DNA of 64,000 nucleotides from Apostichopus japonicus (Eukaryota; Echinodermata; Holothuroidea; Aspidochirotida; Stichopodidae). The notes under the pieces are model-generated. The model did no database searches. It was not told the origin of the DNA and saw only the letters and a list, made by a program, of their open reading frames with translations. Positions 1-11,171 of the stretch are shown piece by piece. Every line of letters starts with the position of its first letter. Within the stretch, counting starts at the first letter, position 1. The position numbers and the translations under genes are program-made. The DNA lies in NCBI RefSeq assembly GCF_037975245.1, contig NC_092571.1:21625917-21689916 (forward strand), read 5' to 3'.

Positions 1-1046
1 AACTACACAATGGTACCAAAATAGGGTTAGGGAACAGTTTGTTCGTGTTTATAATGGAAGGCATAATGGGGCTTTATACCTAAATATCACATGAAAGTAA
101 GTACAAACAATGAAGGACATTCATCAGAACACAACTACGAGGCAAGTTATAAAACCAACCAATTTACTCAGTTTTGAAATGTAAGTAAAAACAGAGGAGC
201 TGTGTGCTATTCATGACCAACATTTTTGTTTGTGTTTACGTCATATGAAAATCTCAAAATACCCATATCCCAATGGATTTAAAGAAAAATTGAAACCATA
301 GAAAATAAGTTGACAGTCGGGTCAAGTAGCTACTGGATAGTTCCCTAAAAACACTTTAATGAGTTTTACTTCAGCACCGTCGAAATGGGTGCAATTAGTC
401 CGTAAATATATGATGCTTGGCATGGCAAAACATGGATGGGACAGATATTGAGACTTTCATATTTAGAGAGGACAGAAACAAACAAACAAGCAGAGACTTA
501 AAGTTGAATCCAGATGTCCTTTTATCACTGAATGGAGAATCGGTTGAGAGAGCATTTCAGAGACGAAGCCTGAATTGAAAGCTAAAAGATCAATCAATTT
601 TGTGAAGTAGCATTTAACGTACTACACTTTTCATTCAATTCTAATTACCACAAGGTGAAGGCAATATTATGCAATATTTCTGTACGAAACCCTTGGTGTA
701 TTTCTCCCCTTCCAACCCACGCCCAAAGAGGTGCAACTTCACATGGCTAATTAGCCTGATCACCTCTGTCCCTTCTGCTATATGAAAAGTAAAGTAAGAC
801 ATCTTAATCCTCTTTTACATTTGATCTTTCTGTGGTTTTAAGAATTTTGCATATTTTAAATATTCAGGGTGGCATTTAACCCCCCCACTTCCCCACACCC
901 ATCACCCTTCACCACCAAGAAAAATGAAAATGGATGAAGTAAACAGGGTGAGAGAGAACTTCAGTTGCTACTGATATTTGTTCTAATAATGTCCTCATAG
1001 ATAATACGGAAACCTCAAGTCTGCAATATAAATCCACCGTGACAAA

Positions 1047-1235
1047 ATGATGATATTTCGGTTGCTTTTATTCCCAAGATGCGCTATTGTTCTTGTTTTG
1101 TTATTAAATTTATTTCCTATTCCTGTTGGCCTGGTTACATACTGTCACGAGAATCCGACAGTGGCGCATCCTGGTCGACCGAGTGAGGAAGGAAAACCAA
1201 AACTTGCAACAACATCAACGACAACGACAGAGTAA
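1047..1235 (+). CDS. Short ORF, possible secreted peptide (speculative)
   Basis: This 62-codon ORF starts with two methionines. A hydrophobic segment at about residues 3-30, rich in L, V and I, looks like a signal peptide. A polar tail with a single Cys follows, ending in a run of Thr from an ACA/ACG repeat. No homologue is recognised and no splice context or neighbouring exon supports it. In AT-rich intronic DNA an ORF of this length is expected by chance; the only reason to list it is the signal-peptide-like start. Confidence 0.12.
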   Translation: MMIFRLLLFPRCAIVLVLLLNLFPIPVGLVTYCHENPTVAHPGRPSEEGKPKLATTSTTTTE

Positions 1236-2450
1236 ATACAGACTTGTGACACGTTGTGACAAGTTGTGACAATGTCACAGCAAAATCACATCATTGTAGC
1301 AAATGCCCAAAAAGATGGCTGAATTAAGAAAGAAAACAGTTTCTCCTTTCTCCCCTCTTTTTGGTCGAGGGAACATCCCAGTTTGGAGAGAAAGTCAAGC
1401 AATTTTGGGGGATCTAGTTTAAGGAGATTGAAGAAAGACAGGGTTTAAAGGGGACATGCACTACTGTAATTTGACTAAAAGTGGAGCTATATTCCATGCA
1501 GGCAATTTAGATTGAAGGAGCACTTTTTTCCCCATTTTTTTTGTTTTAAACTGTTTGTTAGCCAAACACTAAAGCTAGAAACAGTAAAAACCTGGTAAAG
1601 ACTAACGCTAACAGCTAATATGGACATAGTCGGAGGTTAAAACTTCCTCTTTGTGTAATTTCTATCATTTGAACATGAATTATGTTCGTATTTGATATGG
1701 AATACATGGTTTGGTTTTTTATTGAGATTTTTCAAGCTGAATGCTACTTTAACTGAACAATAAACATAGAGTCTGGCAGGATCAGAACCGATGTTTTCAG
1801 AAAATCTGGCAAATCTAACATAATATTCTTTGAGAATCTCCTGGGTATTAATTCTCTAAACTATAGTTTCATTATGAAATTATCTTCTTGTATTTTTTTT
1901 CTTTCTGATGTTCTGCAAAGATACACACATTACTATAAAAACATTTTTTCATGTAAAAAAAGGGTGAAAGTGAAGCTTACGAAAACAATATCACTTCAAA
2001 AATAATTTCAAAACAAAACACTCAATTGAAAAGTAAACAAAAGCTGCAGGCAAGTCTTTCAAACATGTGAGTCTAGTCAAACCAATCCGAAAACAACTGC
2101 AATTTAGGGGGTGAGGATAGGTGGGGGGTAGGAGTTGGGTAGAACATCACTGATCAAACCGAGTTCACCAACGAAAGTAAAGCAAAGCATTGATTTATGA
2201 CTCACATAAAAGGTGACATGATTTCTACACTTAAAACCAATCACTTTGTGTAATCATTAATGAAGAATATCAAAACAAGCCATAACTGAAAGATATTTGT
2301 TTCCGAGTAAGCTGGCTTTAGTAAGTTGAGATTGATCAATTAATTCGATCTTATCAATAAGTTTGTTCAACCTATTGATTTTAACATGAAGTGCAACTCC
2401 AGTGGCATGTCCAAGTACTAGCTTCAGTGTCAATTTACCCACACATTTTC

Positions 2451-2502
2451 TGGGTGGAGTGGGGTGGGGGGGTGGAGTGGGGTGGGGGGAGGAGGGGGAG
2501 TG
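2451..2502 (+). repeat. G-rich low-complexity block, G-quadruplex candidate
   Basis: The block is a roughly 19-bp unit of the form GGGTGGAGTGGGGTGGGGG repeated about twice, followed by a GGAGGAGGGGGAG run. It has more than four runs of three or more G on the plus strand, which meets the usual sequence rule for a G-quadruplex. No gene relationship is visible. Confidence 0.6.
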
Positions 2503-3413
2503 GCTAATATCTCAACTTTTCCCCGTAGCTCATGTACTTTCTTGTGGTACATTCACTGATATTACTTACATAGAACCTAACGGAAGGAATGTCGAGACCA
2601 TCCGTCATTTTCACCACACTTTAATAAGTACACATGAATCGTATCCTAACAACTGTCACACCAGGCACATTGATAAAACAAGATTGCCCCCCATCCCCTC
2701 CCTTTTATTTTCTCTCTTTCTATTACTTAGTGCTTGTTTTGGATTAATGATGAAGATTTTTACAATTTTTCTAAGCAAGGATACTTAAGTTTTTGGCAGC
2801 CCATTGGTAGGTGCAGTCAAGATAATGCTTAATCAAATAACATAAAAATAATTGTTGGGATTGGGGGATAGGCTATTACCTAACTACAGACAGAAAAAAC
2901 AAGACTTTCTATTCTTAAGTAAACTGGTACCTTGATCAAACTTTACCATATTATTAGATCTTGATCAATGTTTACAATATTACTAGAGGGTCATCGGGCT
3001 GATACAGGTGGTTTACTCTCGAACCAGTGTAAAAGCTTAAATGAAACAGGACACTGTTGTGCTGGTATGAGACGCGTTAGAACACAACAGGTAGCGAGGG
3101 CGCTTTATTCTGTCCTTGTCTACAGTAGCATACCCGTACAACTGCTGTGTAACCCTACACCAACTTATTACGGTCTTGTCCATGAAACAAAAAGCCTTAT
3201 CAGCTGACATACTACCGAACTTAGTCGGTATACTTTATACTACTATGCAAATCATAAACAATCTATAAACAGAAATAGGTGGGTGGCTCTGCTCTTCATA
3301 ATCTAAAACAAGAGATATCCTTTAAGAATGTGGACTTAATAGATAAATGCAGAGGGGGTGGGGAGAAGAATGGAAGGTAGAGGGGGCCAGAGACAAGGAA
3401 AATTCCAACGCAC

Positions 3414-3506
3414 CTGTGTTCTGCAAGCATCTCCATAAGTTATACCTGCCAGAACTTCAGAGATGGGTCCAGGGTGCGTCTTATCCCCAAAACGCTCTTG
3501 CCTAAT
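3414..3506 (-). CDS. ADD: Adducin exon (tail region)
   Basis: This is a 93-bp, phase 0-0 exon. The acceptor reads TTTCAG before ATTAGGCAAGAG, and the donor is ACACAG|GTGCG. The product starts IRQERFGDKTHPGP and continues SEVLAGITYGDACRTQ. It aligns with the tail segment of vertebrate adducins that reads IREQNLQDIKTAGPQSQVL. The previous exon (4359-4460) ends in YKKK, which joins smoothly to IRQERF as in the family's RNKIREQ context. No lesion is seen in this exon. Confidence 0.7.
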
Positions 3507-4358
3507 CTGAAATTCAAAGAGTAGACAACATCCTCGTTGGTAACATTATGACACTTCTATTCATAGTCTCTCTGCCATTAAGGATGAGGCATTAAAAATT
3601 CATGCCTTTTGCCACCGCGGTCCTGGCACCAGCTGCAAGGAGCATGTGGCATGAGTGCTAAATGCCTCGTTCTGTTGGATGCAGGTGTGATCTCATCAAT
3701 TTTTCATTTCTGGGTAATATGGTTACGGAAATTTCACCAGCAGACACTCTTTGGGACATCTATCAAAGATGTCAGAATGACAGAACACATAACATAGCAC
3801 TAAGAAGACACATAACATAACACTAAGAGGACATTGAATAGTGATACTAAGGAGGAGAGATTTAAGAATGTTTAAAGTTCTCACAGCAAATTTTTGAGGC
3901 TTGCTAAGGGTCTGCTGTGTGTAAAATGATCCTGGGTGGGAAGGGGGTCGGGGGCGTGAGGAAATATACACCCATCCGCTTCAACCTACCACAAAAATAC
4001 AAAAGTAGTAAATAGCACAACTTAAAAAACTTTCTTGGGTGAACCCTCCCTACATGTGGAAATGGCTCCCTAAATGGGAAGTCCGCTCCCTACAAGGGGA
4101 GAACCCTACCTACGTGGGGAGTCCGCTTCAACGAATCCAGGGCAACACCCACTGATACACTTTTACATTATCTTTTTTTTTTTACCACTTTTTCTATAAC
4201 ATACCAGATACATCATTCACTCCTCGGAAGACCGAATTAGGGGAAAGGCGAAAAAATGGGAAAGAAGTGAGAGGAAGGAGAAAGTGGTGACAAATAACAA
4301 AAATAAAACAATCAATTAGAAATAACAGTGTATAACATCATCAACGTACAGTTTAAAC
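3507..4358 (-). other. Adducin intron
   Basis: No gene is seen on either strand. At about 4040-4135 there is a short degenerate tandem array of a 20-28-bp unit containing CTCCCTA and GGGGAG/GGGAAGTCCGC blocks. The rest is unique AT-rich sequence. Confidence 0.5.
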
Positions 4359-4460
4359 CTTCTTCTTGTACTCCTTATGATCTTGTCCCTGTCTTGCAAA
4401 CTGTTGTGGATCGGTGATAGCGACTGCATCACCACTCTTGGGGTCCTTGTCACCTACCCA
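4359..4460 (-). CDS. ADD: Adducin exon (tail region)
   Basis: This is a 102-bp, 34-codon, phase 0-0 exon. The acceptor is TTTTTTACAG|TGGGTAGG; the donor AAGAAG|GTTTAA is weaker than consensus. The product begins WVGDKDPKSGDAVAI and ends QGQDHKEYKKK. It is lysine-rich and polar like the adducin tail. Recognition rests mainly on its position between the TKWLN exon and the IRQERF exon and on the frame-preserving join, since the tail is poorly conserved. No lesion is seen. Confidence 0.6.
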
Positions 4461-4550
4461 CTGTAAAAAATGTAACCAGAGAGAAGAGTTGTGGATGACG
4501 CATAATCACTGGGTTTCCATTTGGCCTGTTTCCTACAAGATTTCTAACCG

Positions 4551-5243
4551 CAGGAGCGTAGCCAGGGGGCAAAGGGGGAGACCGCCCCCCCTTGATTTTT
4601 TTTTTGTATTTTTTTTTATGATATCAAAGTTTTATAGTAGCTGTTATAAGAGGTTTTAATATTTGTTCACCAATAAATTAACTGTGTCTGAATTTTCGAA
4701 AATTCCCTGACCAACATTCTTCATCATACTTCCCTCTACTCGTGCAATTTTGACCTGTCTGTTAGGGGTTGAAGGTTTTTTTTCTATATTGGTTGTCCAT
4801 ACATGATATTTTGTGCAACATTATGGGCATGTTTGAAGTGAATTTGTTTATTCAAATTCTGAACAAATAATGGGCTTTAAAACCTCGAAAAGTGGGGCTG
4901 ACGGGTATTGTGGGCCGTTACGTAGTATTACCTACAAAAGCAATGATCCACAGGAGATGCAATGAGGTCCAACATGATGTGTGACTGGTGTCAATCTTTA
5001 AATAGGTATTGGATGAAAAAAAAAACTATTTGGAAAAAACTTGGTTCTCAGGCAAAAGTGTACATCTGGTTGGTCATTTTCAAGCCCGAGAAGTGCCATT
5101 TCCGGTGATCTGGGGGGTATCAAAACCAGAAATTTTCTTGTACGCTGCGTGCCAACCGATGGTGGCGCTCCGCTTAGATAGTAATATACAGAATATAACA
5201 AAGCGCGAGAACAATTTGGTGGATGAAAGTTGCTACGCGCCTG
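4551..5243. mobile_element. Non-autonomous TIR element, CAG...CTG ends
   Basis: The left end reads CAGGAGCGTAGCC and the right end GGCTACGCGCCTG-like (GTTGCTACGCGCCTG on the plus strand), so the ends are imperfect inverted repeats. The 693-bp element lies inside an adducin intron. Next to the left end is a run of G then C (GGGGG...CCGCCCCCCC), as in the element at 20841-21208, which also ends in CAG and has the GCGTAG core. No clear 8-bp target duplication is visible, so the boundaries or family could be wrong. The ORFs at 4998-5275 on both strands look like translations of repeat DNA. It encodes no transposase. Confidence 0.5.
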
Positions 5244-5639
5244 CACCCAAGCAAATGTACCCCATCAATATTTGAAACAAATCACCGCCCCGGATCACAT
5301 TGTCCAGAATGGTGACAATCCCGCTTCCCCCTCGACACCAAAAACCCTTCTAACCCTGTTCTCCCTCTGAAAAGATCAAACATTTGCTAAATAAATAGCA
5401 AACAAACAAAGGATGACTAACTTCTGATAATTCCATCTGTAGGACATTTTAGATTTAGATTTTTTTGTTTCTGGAAAGTGCTAAAATCAAAACATTTTCA
5501 TCACCTTGGCAAGTGCCTCTTCGATGTCTTGAATTGTCAAAGTTCCCAAATTGCCCAAAATTAAGGATTGTGTCGGGTGATTCTGTCAAACGGATGATGT
5601 GCCTACCACCAATTACATGTCACTACTACTCAGGTGTAT

Positions 5640-5900
5640 CTTTGTCTTGTAGCCCTCGTCTTCCCCTTTCTCTCCCCAGTTGGCGTACTTTTGAGCTACC
5701 TCCACCTTGGATTATGTGTTTGGCGTGTTCAGCCATTTCGTCTTCTCCTCTGCCTGCCTCCTGTTCAACATCTTGATTGGTGACTCCTATCTGCTCTTCT
5801 CAAATTCGTTGTCGTAGATGTAGATGAAGTTGGTGGAGGCTGCTGGGTAGGCGACGTCGCTCACAAACGGCTGCCCGTACACGTTGCCTGTTATGTAACC
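5640..5900 (-). pseudogene. ADD: Adducin exon (end of neck, start of tail) with two in-frame stops
   Basis: The acceptor is TGTTACAG|GGTTAC. The product begins GYITGNVYGQPFVSD, which follows directly on the LDNM of the previous exon, as in the adducin neck (LDNLGYRTGYPYR). Further on, TKWLNTPNT and KVEVAQ match the adducin tail start. In this frame a TAG at 5787-5789 (after FEKSR) and a TAA at 5712-5714 (after TPNT, where Tyr is usual) interrupt the protein. Both stops are in the same frame as the acceptor phase, so they are substitutions rather than frame errors. The 3' end is uncertain: no clear GT donor follows the codons for GYKTK. Confidence 0.65.
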
Positions 5901-6698
5901 CTGTAACAAATTAAAAAGTTCCTGTGATCAAATTTTTGTGCTGGTTGCAGATCTAAGTCACTCTTACATCTAACATCAGCAGCACAACATTCCTCCATCT
6001 TTGTCTTCTTTGCTGTTTTACTTATGAAATGATTACATATCAAGTCTTCCACAAGAATCTCTTTGAAATTCTCACACATTCGCTGTCTTTGGTGCATCCA
6101 GGACAAACTAATTGGAACATTCCGTTTCTATGCCATTTCCATGAAATACTGCACAATTTTGGATGCAGGTGATCTTGAAAATATTTTCAAAATGGGTGGG
6201 GTGTGCGACAGATCACTTGTAGGGAGCTTCATGAAGTTCCCCAAACCGATAAAGTTTGGATTATGTTCAATAGCGTATGAAACCATTCTGATTATTAAGT
6301 CAAGAGCTTGCCAATACTATATATATATTGAATCTAAGAGAGTATCAAGCTGTAACAATTAGAGTTTCAAGTAAGACACAAATCAAATCGAATGGTGTAT
6401 CCAACCATCCTGATACGTCACAGCTGTTTACTTTGACTGAACGAAGCTACCTGCTTATCCACACTGACTTCCTACAACTCACTTCTCACTGAATTATCTC
6501 ACTTAATAAAGCGTATTAGCTTGGTACACATATGATCAAAAACCTCATACGTTAACTAGCGACGCCATCGGTTGGCAATTAGCATAGTAAATGCTTGCTA
6601 TGTCTGCCCAGATCTTTAAATGCAAATAAGGCTAGTAGGTCTGCTGCACAGACGTTGCAGGCCAAGTGAGTTGGAATTTTTGCATTTTGAAATCTTAC
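5901..6698 (-). other. Adducin intron
   Basis: About 800 bp of AT-rich sequence between two well-supported exons. The two small ORFs here (around 5891-6106 and 6063-6362) have no recognisable domain and overlap on opposite strands. Nothing else is seen. Confidence 0.5.
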
Positions 6699-6863
6699 CA
6701 TATTGTCCAAATGTCTCATCATGGCTTCGAACTCCAGTTCACCGACCTTCAGTTTGTGTCCTGTCTCACTGACCCCACCTGCGTCCTTGGCAGTCCCTTC
6801 GCCGACCTTGTCTCTGACTTCATCCGGTAGGTGGATGTCATTATCCAGGCCTACAGCATGTAT
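6699..6863 (-). CDS. ADD: Adducin exon (neck region)
   Basis: This is a 165-bp, 55-codon, phase 0-0 exon with acceptor CGTGACAG|ATACATG and donor AATATG|GTAAGA. The product starts IHAVGLDNDIHLPDEV and ends with the diagnostic block KVGELEFEAMMRHLDNM. In vertebrate adducins the corresponding exon contains QIGEQEFEALMRMLDNL. The preceding exon ends ACEIQ in phase 0, and this one continues as the family does. No lesion is seen. This block is the strongest single piece of evidence for adducin in the window. Confidence 0.8.
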
Positions 6864-9800
6864 CTGTCACGAATAATTAGCATACGGTAAAGCGTTTGAA
6901 TGCAGATTGTTGTTACATTATCGAACACAAGTCTTACGAGCGACTCTTTTAATCTCTCTTATTCCTCCTTTGTCGTTTCTCGTCGCTGACTTTGCTCTGC
7001 TGGTCCTAACACTACAAAGGAGATTTGTATATTTGTCATCTTGTATATGCCATCCGAGGAATGAAACTCAACAATTTCATATAAGAGGACGACAACATCG
7101 TACATGATTTGCCGAAGAAACCATCCGTTTAGCGTTCATGCTTCAAAAATACAAGACCCACTAAAGAGTCGTTTTTAGCTTAAATCCGGTTTGAACTTTC
7201 TTCCTTTTGATGAAACCTTTGAATCCTTCTCAATTGAAGCATTTTGTCTTCCATCTCTCTGTCAAAGGACAAAAGAGCTAAATACTGCCATTACAGAACA
7301 AACACAGAAATGCACTTCTCCTTCAACAGGCAAATATTTGAGCAACTGTCTGTCTGCGCAATAATACTTCATTTGTTCCTATCCAACAAAAAAAATTTGT
7401 GTGTCAACAAAACTGGACCAAACTTGGGTATTTGATAATTTGCTCTTTAATGAACAAAAAGATGTCAACTTCTCTATGGTGGATATAACCAATGCCTGGA
7501 TTCTGCAAGGCACCTTGATAGCAAATAGGCAAAAGCATTATGTACAATATGTATGAGGTACAATAGAAGCATTGCAACACTATCAGGAAAACGGAACTTT
7601 GTGTTTATAAGCCTCTTCTCCAAACGATTTGGTACAGAATCCTGTGGACGCCTGCGGGCGCAAGCTGAGCTCATCAAACTTACAAAGACCCTCAGGAGCA
7701 TCCCAGCTTTCCTTTCATGATGTTAGTGTCATCACATTAGTATTTATAATACGCTTTCTGGCTAAGGTGAAGTGCACAGGCGCGGCAGTATTTGAATATA
7801 CCGCGGAGGATTGAAAACTGAAGCCTTTCCAAAATCTCATCCATCATATTCATAGACTTACTGTTTTAGTATTCTGTGCTTAATACTCCCTTTTGAATAG
7901 ATATTTATTCCTCTTGAATGTTATTCAACTTTAATTAGCAGATTGAATTTGAGTTAGCAGAAATAAATGTTTCAGTTTTTGAGTCGGACTAAATTTATTC
8001 CAGTCCTTGCAGCCCGACTGAACTTTATTAACATTAGGCTGAAACTTGGAAGAAAATAAATTTTATCCCACAGCGATAGGCCTAAATATCCAATAATGAA
8101 TGTTCAGAACTAAATGCTGCAGTTATCCAAGAATATGGAAAATATTGTTGACCCATCGAAGAAGACCAAGCCTCAAAAATGTGTTATTTATTGGATGAAA
8201 GATCAACAAGTTACTTCAGAGTCGGTGATGGACAAAGAAAATGCAACTGAAAATGCAGTCTGCTTGATAAAGTGGAGAGGAAGTGGTATGTTGACCATTT
8301 TTTCTGTTTCATTTCTATGTGTAATCATTTGAAACTTTCTGACAGTGGCACAATAACCAAGTTCAACTTCTAATTTTCTCCTGTCTTGTGCCACGATAAA
8401 CAGCATATTTGCAGTTAATAAAATTAATAATCAAATTAAAATAAGACAAGGCTACATGTGTAGTATATTTCTTGTTTAGGCCTAAACTTATAGGGTTAAC
8501 TACTACAGTTAAGCTTATTCTTATGGGTGCATGGGGCAATGCCTATGTTTGGTAATTATTTGGACATTCAGTACTTGGATTTTCCTAGTTTTACCTAGTC
8601 AAACTTCACGTTGAAGTCTGACGTTTCTCTTACCGTACTACAGAGATTTTACTTACCATTGAAATAGCGTTATAAAAAAGCAAAACATTTAAGTGTTGGG
8701 CATGCACGGTTTAATGTGATTACATTTCTGTTTTTCATATGTGGTTATATGCAATGAGCCAAATTTTTCATCATTTTAATAATTATTACAGGGGGGGGAG
8801 GGCTAGTAAGGTTATATATAAACTTTGTGACATGTTATAAGACATGTGTAAACATGCTTGCTTGCAAAAAAAGTGGGGTCTAAAGCCACCCATCTCTCCC
8901 CCGCGTTGCGACGTCCCTGTATTATGCACTGAATATTATATATTATATTTTCCGTTTCTGGTGGGTGGTTATTGTGCCAATGTATATTTGTGCCCTATCA
9001 TTATTAATTATTTCTATTTGTTTTATGTTCAGAGTACATTCACAGTATGTGTGGCAGAAACCAGTGGACAGAGCCACAGCCACAAGAGATGAACAAACGG
9101 TTTGCATACAAGTGCACGAATGCTCCAAGATACATGAAATTGAAGAAGCTGTATTTTATTTTTGTTTTGTTTTGTTTTGTAATTTTATAGTTGTTGAATA
9201 AAAAAGGAGACTTCAGAATTCTGGTTATTCTCATTATTTGTTTGGAGAGTTTTAATCAATAACTAGGACAACAAGCTGGCCAAATTCCTAACTCTCCTTA
9301 CTTGGAACTGATTAGCATACAAGTATTCAATAAGTATTCGAGTAAGTATTCAGAAACCTGTTAAGCCTTCATAACATAACTAATTAGCATACAAGTATTT
9401 GAATACTAGCGAAAAAGTATTCGAGTAACTATAAGTATTCATCAGAGCCGAATTATTTAAATTAGCAAATACTTATATGTAAATGAGCTAAGTATTCAAA
9501 TAGCTATTCCAAATCTACTCGAATACCTATTCAAATACCTATTTGAATACCTAACAGGTATTCGAATACTTCACCCATTTACATATTTTGGCTCTGACGA
9601 AGGCTTATAGTTATTCGTATTAGTATTGGAATACTTATTTTGTACTGTGTGTTATATGGTAAACTTTCTGAATACTAAGGAAATCTTTGAATACTTTGAA
9701 TACTTATCAACTATATTCGTGTTAGGTAAGGGTAACTTTATTAGAAAGCAGATAATCCGCTTTGTAACGACCATTGTTTGTTACCCAGACTCGACAAAAA

Positions 9801-10928
9801 AAACCACACACACACACACCGATTGATAAAATTGTAGGTTGACAAATCCCAGACAACCAACTCTTCATGCTGCAGGGAGAAGAGAGGACCAAGTACTCCC
9901 ATTCCTGCCAATCAACACCCCCCACTTCCCCCACCACTTGAAATCCTAACCCACTAGTAAAGTGTGTTGCTGAACCTTCAAGACATACAAATAGAAAACT
10001 CAATTATGACTTTCATGAATGATCTCTAAGGGAAATTTTTCCCACAGTTTCAACTGGTAGCTTATCTAAGGATTTACATTTGCCAAAAGACCCTGGTTTC
10101 CAAGGTCAATAATGAAACACATCTCCCAGGTGGGTAACCTTGCCCTTGGGGTCAGACATCAAAAAGAATATTATGGGAACTTTATCGCTGAATGTCAACA
10201 TTATTAGTACCCATACATGTTAGAAAGCAAACATCCCCTACTATGCCTTAATCCAAATCCATAAATCCGATTTGGAGTCGGCAAGTCGCATCAAGACTAG
10301 CAATTATTCCAGTCAAACATACTTTTTCAACCGCTGTTATTTTCTTTTCATTTCATGGAGCAGGCTTTGCTATTGCGGGTGGCTTTCTGCTGTTACTAAG
10401 AGCCTAGTTTGACTCAGGAAATAGCAAACAAAAGTTTGTACAGAAGCGGAATCTTCGGGGGTGGAGAGAGTTGAGGAGAGTGTAATGACTACATATTGAT
10501 ACAGAAGTAGACTATGCTAATGGCAAAATCAAGTTCCGTGTAGGCTAGGAGATACAATCATTCCCAAGACAATAAAAATTCCAAATTGATTATATTGTTT
10601 GGAAACAGTTTGAAAATTTCAGATAACTTTTCTCAGAGGAGAGGGTCATAACAAAGATTAACTCAATCCATACCATTTACTTTGTGTTTCGAGTTGACTA
10701 ATCTTGTCCATTTTCAACCCTAACCCCCTCCCCCCCTTACCCCATTCCCGGCTCTTTAAAAAACAGCTTAAAAAAGGAAAACTCTGTAACTTTCACAGGT
10801 CTCCAAAATATTCTGAAATAGAGGAGAAAGAACAAACTGTAACATAACCAGAAAACATTTGGCCTCTGACACTGCTAAGTTTTACAAGCAATCCGACCAC
10901 GTTGGACCAAGTCCAGCTAATTCTTTAC
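6864..10928 (-). other. Large adducin intron
   Basis: About 4 kb without convincing exons. It contains a GTATTC/GAATAC-rich fold-back region (9310-9700), a CA microsatellite (about 9806-9819), and near 8789-8919 a short segment starting CAGGGGGGGGAG and ending CGACGTCCCTG, which may be another small CAG-ended repeat, though its flanks do not form a target duplication. The ORFs of 60-90 codons here are not recognisable. Confidence 0.5.
9310..9700. repeat. Degenerate GTATTC/GAATAC repeat with fold-back
   Basis: The motif AAGTATTC or its complement GAATACTT recurs many times on both strands, often as the near-palindrome GTATTCGAATAC. Within it, the sequence at about 9437-9495 (CAGAGCCGAATT...) is an imperfect inverted copy of 9563-9605 (...TTTTGGCTCTGACG), so this part can fold into a hairpin. 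It could be a decayed MITE or a simple-repeat expansion. It encodes nothing. Confidence 0.45.
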
Positions 10929-11171
10929 CTGTATCTCACATGCTGCTACACAGTTGAGGACTAGGAAGTACGCCTCCTCTATGGACCCACCACAGCAGAC
11001 GATACATGGTTACGCAAGAATAGGATCTTGTTTTTGGGTCCAGGGGCCCTGATGATTTGATCCTTCTGTTCCTCCTCGACCACGATCTCCGTGTAGTCAT
11101 AGTATAGAGATCTCACCACAAATCAAGGCATCTTGACTGATCGGCAATAGGCCACACTTCATAGTTGAGAC
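10929..11171 (-). pseudogene. ADD: Adducin exon (end of head domain) with compensating indels
   Basis: This is a 243-bp, phase 0-0 exon with acceptor TTGACAG|GTCTCAACTATG and donor GATACAG|GTAAAG. It reads VSTMKCGLLPISQDAL in one frame, then YDYTEIVVEEEQ and RAPGPKNKILFLRNH in a second, then GGSIEEAYFLVLNC and VAACEIQ back in the first. Human adducin has MKCGLLPISPEAL, YHDYHGILVDEEE, LRNHG and VVACEIQ at the same places. The frame changes come from one extra base near 11104 and one missing base near 11005, a lost G in CATGG. Because they cancel, total length remains a multiple of three. They may be sequencing errors or real decay. Confidence 0.75.

Larger units (their letters stand above)
1..3413. 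other. Non-coding stretch downstream of the last visible adducin exon
   Basis: No convincing exon was found here. Adducin ends in a lysine-rich MARCKS-like tail, and no sequence encoding such a run was seen on the minus strand, so the gene's 3' end probably lies beyond the left edge. The stretch holds a short plus-strand ORF with a hydrophobic N-terminus (1047-1235), a small cluster of GTTGTGACA-like repeats near 1245-1280, and a G-rich block at 2451-2502. Otherwise it is AT-rich unique sequence. Confidence 0.5.
3414..11171 (-). other. ADD: Adducin locus, at least five exons, partly broken
   Basis: Five minus-strand exons (10929-11171, 6699-6863, about 5640-5900, 4359-4460, 3414-3506) encode consecutive parts of adducin, in order. 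Adducin caps actin filaments and recruits spectrin at the membrane skeleton; it has an aldolase-II-like head, a neck and a tail. The exons cover the end of the head, the neck and part of the tail. Recognised blocks are CGLLPIS in the head, ACEIQ at an exon end, EFEAMMRHLDNM|GY in the neck (human adducin has EFEALMRMLDNLGY) and TKWLN in the tail. Splice sites are mostly canonical, and the phases join cleanly at the 10929/6863, 6699/5900 and 4359/3506 junctions. Two in-frame stops (5787-5789, 5712-5714) and two compensating indels (near 11104 and 11005) argue for a decayed copy or for sequence errors. N-terminal head exons were not found upstream. Confidence 0.75.

Noticed and set aside
2402-2788. 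128-codon ORF rich in Gly and Trp at its start
   Set aside because: The Gly/Trp part comes from the G-rich simple repeat and the rest resembles nothing known.
4998-5275. Overlapping ORFs of 82 and 88 codons on opposite strands
   Set aside because: Both lie almost entirely within the TIR element at 4551-5243 and show no domain.
8789-8919. Small CAG...CTG element
   Set aside because: Ends CAGGG and CCCTG are inverted for only a few bases, and the flanks (AATTATTA and TATTATGC) do not form a target duplication.
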